Below, one piece after another: positions 6,956 through 10,705 of a stretch of 10,705 bases of DNA. The DNA comes from CAZART01 sp964487555. GTDB lineage: Bacteria > Bacteroidota > Rhodothermia > Rhodothermales > VXPQ01. Numbering within the stretch: position 1 is the first letter of the stretch; each line of letters opens with the position of its first letter. The position numbers were made by a program, and so were the translations under genes. The notes under the pieces are model-generated. The model was not told the origin of the DNA. It saw only the letters and a program-made list of their open reading frames with translations, and searched no databases. The stretch covers positions 1-10,705 of the forward strand of contig CAZART010000151.1 in NCBI GenBank assembly GCA_964487555.1. Direction: 5' to 3'.

Positions 6956-8083
6956 CTAGCCCAAGGCCGCTTTCTCGTCGCCTCGCTCCTCCGCGCCGCC
7001 GCCGTGCGATGGTAGATTCTTCCCGTCCTCCACGTCAAACTCCTCGATCGCTTTCAAGACGGCCTCGACGATCTCTCCCTCCGGCACCGTCCCTACGATC
7101 CGGCCACGCTTGAAGAGATGGGCGCGGCCGCGGCCGAGAGAGATGCCCAGATCGGCGCCCGCGGCTTCGCCGGGCCCGTTCACGGCGCAGCCCATGAGCG
7201 CGACGTTCAGATCTTTGGTGAATTTGGCATCGTGCACCGCCTTTTCCACTTTTTGCACGATGGTGAAGAGGTCGCCCTCCATCCGGCCGCAGGTCGGACA
7301 GGCGATGACATTCACTCCGGGGCGGCCAAGACGAAGCGACTTCAGGATCTTGTGCCCGACCTCCACCTCTTTGACGGAATCCGTCGCCAATGAGACGCGG
7401 ATGGTATCGCCGATGCCGTCGGCCAGCAGCGCGCCGATGCCGATGGAGCTCTTGATGGATCCGGATTCGAAAGATCCCGACTCGGTCACGCCGAGATGGA
7501 GCGGATACTCCGTCCGCTCGGCCAGCAGTCGGTAGGCCTGAATCATGTAGAAGACGTCGGAATGCTTCACCGAGATCACGAGATCCTCAAAACCGTACTT
7601 GCGGCAGATCTCGACGTGCCGCATCGCGCTTTCGAACAAGGCCTCCGGCTGCGGGTAGCCGTACTTGTCGAGAATGTCTCGCTCGAGCGATCCCGAATTG
7701 ACGCCGATGCGGATCGGAATGCCCGCCTCTTTCGCCGCGATCAGCACGTCACGCTCCCATTCGGGCTTGCCGATGTTACCCGGATTGATCCGCACTTTCG
7801 CCACCCGCGCCTCAATCGCGCGAAGCGCATACTGATAGTTAAAGTGGATGTCCGCCACGATCGGCACGGGCGAGCCGGCGACGACGTCCGGCAGCGCCTC
7901 GACGTCCTCCGGACGCGGCACGGCCACCCGCACGATGTCGGCGCCCGCCTCGGCCAGCCGCGTGATCTCGCCCAGGGATGCCTCGACGTCATGCGTTTTC
8001 GAGGTCGTCATCGACTGCACGGAGATCGGCGCTCCCCCTCCGATCTGGACGGGACCTACGTGAACCGGTCTGGACTGACGACG
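6956..8083 (-). CDS. ispG: 4-hydroxy-3-methylbut-2-en-1-yl diphosphate synthase (flavodoxin/ferredoxin), N-terminus lost in assembly gap
   Basis: The 375 visible residues cover nearly the whole enzyme. IspG reduces the cyclic diphosphate MEcPP to HMBPP in the non-mevalonate (MEP) isoprenoid pathway, in the cytoplasm. The TIM-barrel part begins RRQSRPVHVGPVQIGGGAP and contains PISVQSMTTSKTHDVEA, VRVAVPRPEDVEALP, PIVADIHFNYQYA, RINPGNIGKPEW and PIRIGVNSGSLE. The iron-sulfur domain has the three cluster cysteines (CPTCGR at about 7283-7300, GCA at about 7187-7192) and the following NGPGE glutamate. Compared with the E. coli protein about ten N-terminal residues are missing, in the gap. It is the compact two-domain form without the large insert typical of Bacteroidia. 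Upstream in the gap lies the end of the EEP gene, so both may belong to one operon. Confidence 0.96.
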   Translation of the reverse strand, partial: RRQSRPVHVGPVQIGGGAPISVQSMTTSKTHDVEASLGEITRLAEAGADIVRVAVPRPEDVEALPDVVAGSPVPIVADIHFNYQYALRAIEARVAKVRINPGNIGKPEWERDVLIAAKEAGIPIRIGVNSGSLERDILDKYGYPQPEALFESAMRHVEICRKYGFEDLVISVKHSDVFYMIQAYRLLAERTEYPLHLGVTESGSFESGSIKSSIGIGALLADGIGDTIRVSLATDSVKEVEVGHKILKSLRLGRPGVNVIACPTCGRMEGDLFTIVQKVEKAVHDAKFTKDLNVALMGCAVNGPGEAAGADLGISLGRGRAHLFKRGRIVGTVPEGEIVEAVLKAIEEFDVEDGKNLPSHGGGAEERGDEKAALG

Positions 8084-8183
8084 NNNNNNNNNNNNNNNNN
8101 NNNNNNNNNNNNNNNNNNNNNNNNNNNNNNNNNNNNNNNNNNNNNNNNNNNNNNNNNNNNNNNNNNNNNNNNNNNNNNNNNNN
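8084..8183. other. Assembly gap of 100 N
   Basis: Exactly 100 undetermined bases, the usual placeholder for a scaffold join of unknown length. The gap should contain the last residues of the EEP protein (including its expected final catalytic His motif) and the first codons of ispG. The frame stays open through it by chance, so any single 756-residue protein spanning it is artificial. Confidence 0.97.
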
Positions 8184-9226
8184 GCGTCGGCGACATCCGC
8201 ATCGACAATCTCCCACTCGTCGCTGACGAAGACATAGTCGATCCGGGCGAACGGGAGGCGCGTGTGGTAGGTCATCCCCCAGCCGTCGCCGGCCTCATCG
8301 AAGCTGTCGCGCAGGATCTCCGCCATCTGACCGTACACCCAATTGTGCGGGGTGCTGTTGAGGTCGCCGAAGACAATCACCGGGAGCTCTTCCTGCTCAA
8401 TCATCTTACGGATCTCCCCCATTTCCCATGCCCTTTCCTGATAAGCATTGCGGTACTGCCGCAAGTACGAAATGACGCTCGTTCGGCGGACGATTGGAAG
8501 ATCCTCCTCCTGCCATGGTTTTTTCTCGCCGAAGGTGCGGAGATGGAGATTGTAGGCGACGAACTCGCGCCCTTGCCAGCGCAGGCGTGTCCGGGTGATG
8601 GCCGTATGGAGCGTGTCATTCGGATCACGTCGAAGCCTGTATTGCACCTGATCGATCATCGCCAGCCGGCTCAAAATCGGCTGGTGTGTGTACGTGGCGC
8701 CGGACGCCGACGGACCGATCGTTCGATAATCCAGTGAATCGAACAGAACGGCGACGTAGGGTGCGGCTCGCAGGCGAGGCTCGTCCGGGTAATAGGTAAT
8801 CGGCGCTTCCTGTAGCGCGATGAGATCCGGATTGACGGCGCGCATGAATTCGGCCATCGCAGCCGTTTTCTCCCGCATGTGGTAGCCCCACCAACGCGGC
8901 ACGTTGAAGCTCATCACCGTCAGGTCCCCCGGATCGGTCTCGACGGGCGAACGCGGATCGAGAACGGCCTGAAAAGGATTCATCCGAACGACGACGAGCA
9001 CAACCAGAACGAGGTGGACGGCGAGGGCACGCCAGCGTCCGGCGATCAACAGGATCAGCGTTGAAAGCATCACCAGTAGAGAGAGGTAGGGCAAGAAGAC
9101 GGCAATCAACTCGATCCACCAGACGATGTTGGCCTGGATGTAATACGCGAGATAGCCTGCTGCGAAGAGGAGAATGAGCAGCGCGTCGAGGGCAAAGAAG
9201 ATGATCCAGAAAACGCGTCGCACCAC
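8184..9226 (-). CDS. Membrane-anchored endonuclease/exonuclease/phosphatase (EEP) family protein, C-terminus lost in assembly gap
   Basis: 347 residues are visible. Three hydrophobic segments (about 5-29, 35-62 and 66-80) form an N-terminal membrane anchor. The EEP fold then begins at DLTVMSFNV (Asn108), continues with PDLIALQEA (Glu140), YNLHL (226-229) and VIVFGDLNSTP (Asp288, Asn290), and reaches FARIDYVFVSD (Asp330). These are the metal and catalytic residues of the DNase I/Mg-dependent phosphatase superfamily. The last motif, normally SDH, is expected just past the gap edge. The start GTG (9224-9226) follows the rhomboid stop by 45 bases; no ATG is available and the frame is open back to that stop, so the exact start is uncertain. 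Two rhomboids followed by this protein is a recurring order in Bacteroidota as I recall. Substrate (nucleic acid, phospholipid or sugar phosphate) is unknown. Confidence 0.9.
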
Positions 9227-9271
9227 GGGGAATCGGAAAGCTTTGAACGTCAGGAGAAGGATGGCCGCGTT

Positions 9272-10225
9272 CTAGCGCTTGCTGGCCTCGTAGAGTATGC
9301 GCTTCTCGCTATCCGTCAGTGAATCATACCCCGACTCGCTGATTTTGTCCAGGATTCTATCCACGTCGGTCTCGCCGGACCCCCTGGAATCGTCGTCGTC
9401 ATCGCGCGTCGCGCGCAGCGTATGGATGGGCGCCTGCCGATCGCGCTCGGTGCTGCTTGTCGAGGAGAACCATCCGCCGATTCGCTGAAACACGCCTTCC
9501 TTGCCCCCGCCGCGATACGGAGACGGGGAATGGCTGTAGCGGCTCCGGCTTTTGCCTCTGAAAAAGATCCGCGCCCATCCCGAGAGATCCATGCCGCGGC
9601 TTTCTCCTTTGGCGAGGAAGAATCCGAAAAGCGCGCCGCCGAGATGGGCGGAAACCGACATGCTCCCGCCCGAAAGAAACAGCAGGTTCAGTGCCAGATA
9701 CCCGATCACGAGGTAGATGAGCCGAACGGTACCGATAAACATCAGAGCGATGCTCTTGTAGGGATACAAGATGGCGACCGTGGTGATGACGCCCAGAACG
9801 GCCGCCGAGGCCCCGTGAACGACACCGCCGAAGGCCCCGACGCCGGGGAGAAGCGCGTGAAGCAGAACCGTCAGGAGTGCCCCGCCTACGGCGCCGAAGA
9901 CGTACGCCGACAGGAGGCGGTGGGGGCCATGCAGCTCTTCATACTCCTTTCCGATCCAGTAGAGCCACAGCATGTTGAAGCCGATGTGGATCAAGCCCCA
10001 GAAGCCCGTCTGCAGGTGCAGGAAGCTGTACGTCACGAGCTGCCACGGCTCGAACAGAATCCCCGGAAGGCGCGGATTCAGGGCGAGATGGCGCCATACA
10101 AGTTCGGCAGTGGCATTGATGTGGATGAACACCAGGAGCCACAGCACATAGATGACGACGTTGATCGTCAGCAGGGCCTTCAGCGCTTGCGGCTGCACAC
10201 GATACCAGGCCTGGAAGCGATTCAC
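9272..10225 (-). CDS. Rhomboid family intramembrane serine protease with C-terminal tail domain
   Basis: This 317-residue protein spans the inner membrane with six or so hydrophobic segments in residues 15-205. The rhomboid signature is present: HIGFN (80-84) in TM2, the catalytic serine in HGASAAVLG (Ser140) and the catalytic histidine in SAHLGGALFGFFL (His194). The serine motif is GASA instead of the more common GxSG, which still fits the looser GxSx rule. A hydrophilic, Ser/Arg- and Asp-rich linker (about 208-285) leads to a short helical end, TDVDRILDKISESGYDSLTD onward, a tail frequently found on Bacteroidota rhomboids. Rhomboids cut transmembrane segments of other proteins; the target is unknown. 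The start is GTG at 10223-10225, because an in-frame TAA lies about 13 codons upstream with no ATG between. It is the second of two tandem rhomboids. Confidence 0.93.
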   Translation of the reverse strand: MNRFQAWYRVQPQALKALLTINVVIYVLWLLVFIHINATAELVWRHLALNPRLPGILFEPWQLVTYSFLHLQTGFWGLIHIGFNMLWLYWIGKEYEELHGPHRLLSAYVFGAVGGALLTVLLHALLPGVGAFGGVVHGASAAVLGVITTVAILYPYKSIALMFIGTVRLIYLVIGYLALNLLFLSGGSMSVSAHLGGALFGFFLAKGESRGMDLSGWARIFFRGKSRSRYSHSPSPYRGGGKEGVFQRIGGWFSSTSSTERDRQAPIHTLRATRDDDDDSRGSGETDVDRILDKISESGYDSLTDSEKRILYEASKR

Positions 10226-10297
10226 GGGGTTAACGGCTCGTTCTATTATGACGAGGTCTACTTACTAGCAAGGGCTTGGCTGAGTTGCCGATGCGTG

Positions 10298-10325
10298 CGG
10301 TTCATCGCTCTTCGTTCCTCGTTCC
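10298..10325 (-). repeat. Heptanucleotide repeats, left block
   Basis: Four consecutive 7-base units on the plus strand: CGGTTCA, TCGCTCT, TCGTTCC, TCGTTCC. The last two are identical. Read on the minus strand the units are GGAACGA-like, the inverse of the block at 10354-10388. Confidence 0.6.
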
Positions 10326-10353
10326 GGGCCGTACCGCCCCCGCTCAATCTCGC

Positions 10354-10388
10354 GAACGGAGAACGAGGAATGACGAACAAAGAACGCG
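10354..10388 (+). repeat. Heptanucleotide repeats, right block, abutting a rhomboid stop codon
   Basis: Five consecutive 7-base units: GAACGGA, GAACGAG, GAATGAC, GAACAAA, GAACGCG. All start with GAA and four with GAAC. The block ends at the base next to the stop codon (10389-10391) of the upstream rhomboid gene. Within the two blocks, TTCCTCGTTC (10315-10324) and GAACGAGGAA (10361-10370) are perfect ten-base complements with a 36-base loop. Confidence 0.6.
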
Positions 10389-10705
10389 TCACCAGTACAT
10401 TTTCCGGCTCGGCTGCGCCGGGAGCTTTCCTCGCCAGAATTGGATGAGCAGGAAGCCGAATAGCATGCCTCCCAGGTGGGCGAAGTGGGCTACGCCGGCC
10501 TGCGTACCGGTAATCCCCGCCCACAGCTCGATGGCCCCGTAGCCGATCACGAGCCACTTGGCCTTAATCGGGAAGAGGAAATAAATGTAGATGGGCTGAT
10601 TCGGAAACATCATCCCGAAAGCGAGGAGGATGCCGAAGACGCCGCCCGAGGCGCCGACGGTCGGATAGATCGAACCGCTCATCATCACGGTGATGAGCTG
10701 CGTGA
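10389..10705 (-). CDS. Rhomboid family intramembrane serine protease (N-terminus beyond window)
   Basis: About 105 C-terminal residues are visible; the frame stays open to the window edge (TQLITVMMSGS), so the GTG at 10686-10688 is an internal codon rather than a start. The catalytic serine lies in the canonical PTVGASGGVFGILLAFG, followed by PIYIYFLFPIKAKW, a segment typical of Bacteroidota rhomboids. The catalytic histidine lies in AHFAHLGGMLFGFLLIQFW. A short basic tail ends the protein (PAQPSRKMYW), without the C-terminal domain of its neighbour. The two rhomboids are therefore tandem paralogues with different tails and slightly different serine motifs (GASG here, GASA in the next gene). 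It is separated from the next gene by a repeat-bearing spacer of 163 bases. Confidence 0.93.
   Translation of the reverse strand, partial: TQLITVMMSGSIYPTVGASGGVFGILLAFGMMFPNQPIYIYFLFPIKAKWLVIGYGAIELWAGITGTQAGVAHFAHLGGMLFGFLLIQFWRGKLPAQPSRKMYW

Noticed and set aside
6956..9226. A single 756-residue minus-strand protein
   Set aside because: It crosses the 100-N gap and joins two unrelated complete folds (EEP family and IspG); treated as two partial genes.
9422..10447. Long plus-strand frame of 341 codons
   Set aside because: It is antisense to two clear rhomboid genes, spans their spacer, has no recognisable domain and reflects GC-rich codon bias.
10389..10688. A complete 99-residue protein starting at GTG 10688
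   Set aside because: The frame is open upstream to the window edge and the sequence begins in the middle of a rhomboid domain, so it is a partial gene.

Overview
The window reads as a contig from a Bacteroidota-related bacterium of moderately high GC, probably from the Rhodothermota/Balneolota side rather than Bacteroidia. The evidence is a CarboxypepD_reg-like TonB-dependent receptor, a secreted FG-GAP/ASPIC protein ending in a type A sorting domain of the type IX secretion system (T9SS), tandem Bacteroidota-style rhomboids, weak Shine-Dalgarno use, and a compact IspG without the insert domain common in Bacteroidia. This placement is inference. Every credible gene lies on the minus strand, so transcription runs from high to low coordinates. 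Both ends cut genes, and a run of exactly 100 N (8084-8183) is an assembly gap. No gene-free stretch exceeds 300 bases. I saw no tRNA, rRNA, IS element, CRISPR array or phage gene.

Right part (10705 to 6956): the C-terminal part of one rhomboid protease, a complete second rhomboid with a C-terminal tail domain, a membrane-anchored endonuclease/exonuclease/phosphatase (EEP) family protein whose last residues fall in the gap, and ispG lacking about ten N-terminal codons. One open frame runs through the gap and joins the EEP protein to IspG; this is an artefact. The 162-base spacer between the rhomboids carries heptanucleotide repeats in inverted orientation.

Middle (6813 to 5023): a secreted seven-repeat FG-GAP/VCBS beta-propeller with an ASPIC/UnbV domain and a T9SS sorting tail, preceded by a spacer that can fold into a long two-part hairpin.

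Left part (4908 to 1): a LacI-family regulator, a periplasmic parvulin-type prolyl isomerase starting 4 bases after it, and, 111 bases further on, a TonB-dependent receptor running off the window. Two LacI-type operators (one a perfect 14-base palindrome) lie upstream of the regulator, which suggests autoregulation. The spacer in front of the receptor holds four copies of a 19-base motif, three at an exact 22-base spacing, and a related copy lies just before the isomerase start. The most interesting unit is this regulator-chaperone-receptor cassette with its repeated motif: plausibly a substrate-responsive outer-membrane uptake locus with its own folding factor. The substrate cannot be read from the sequence.
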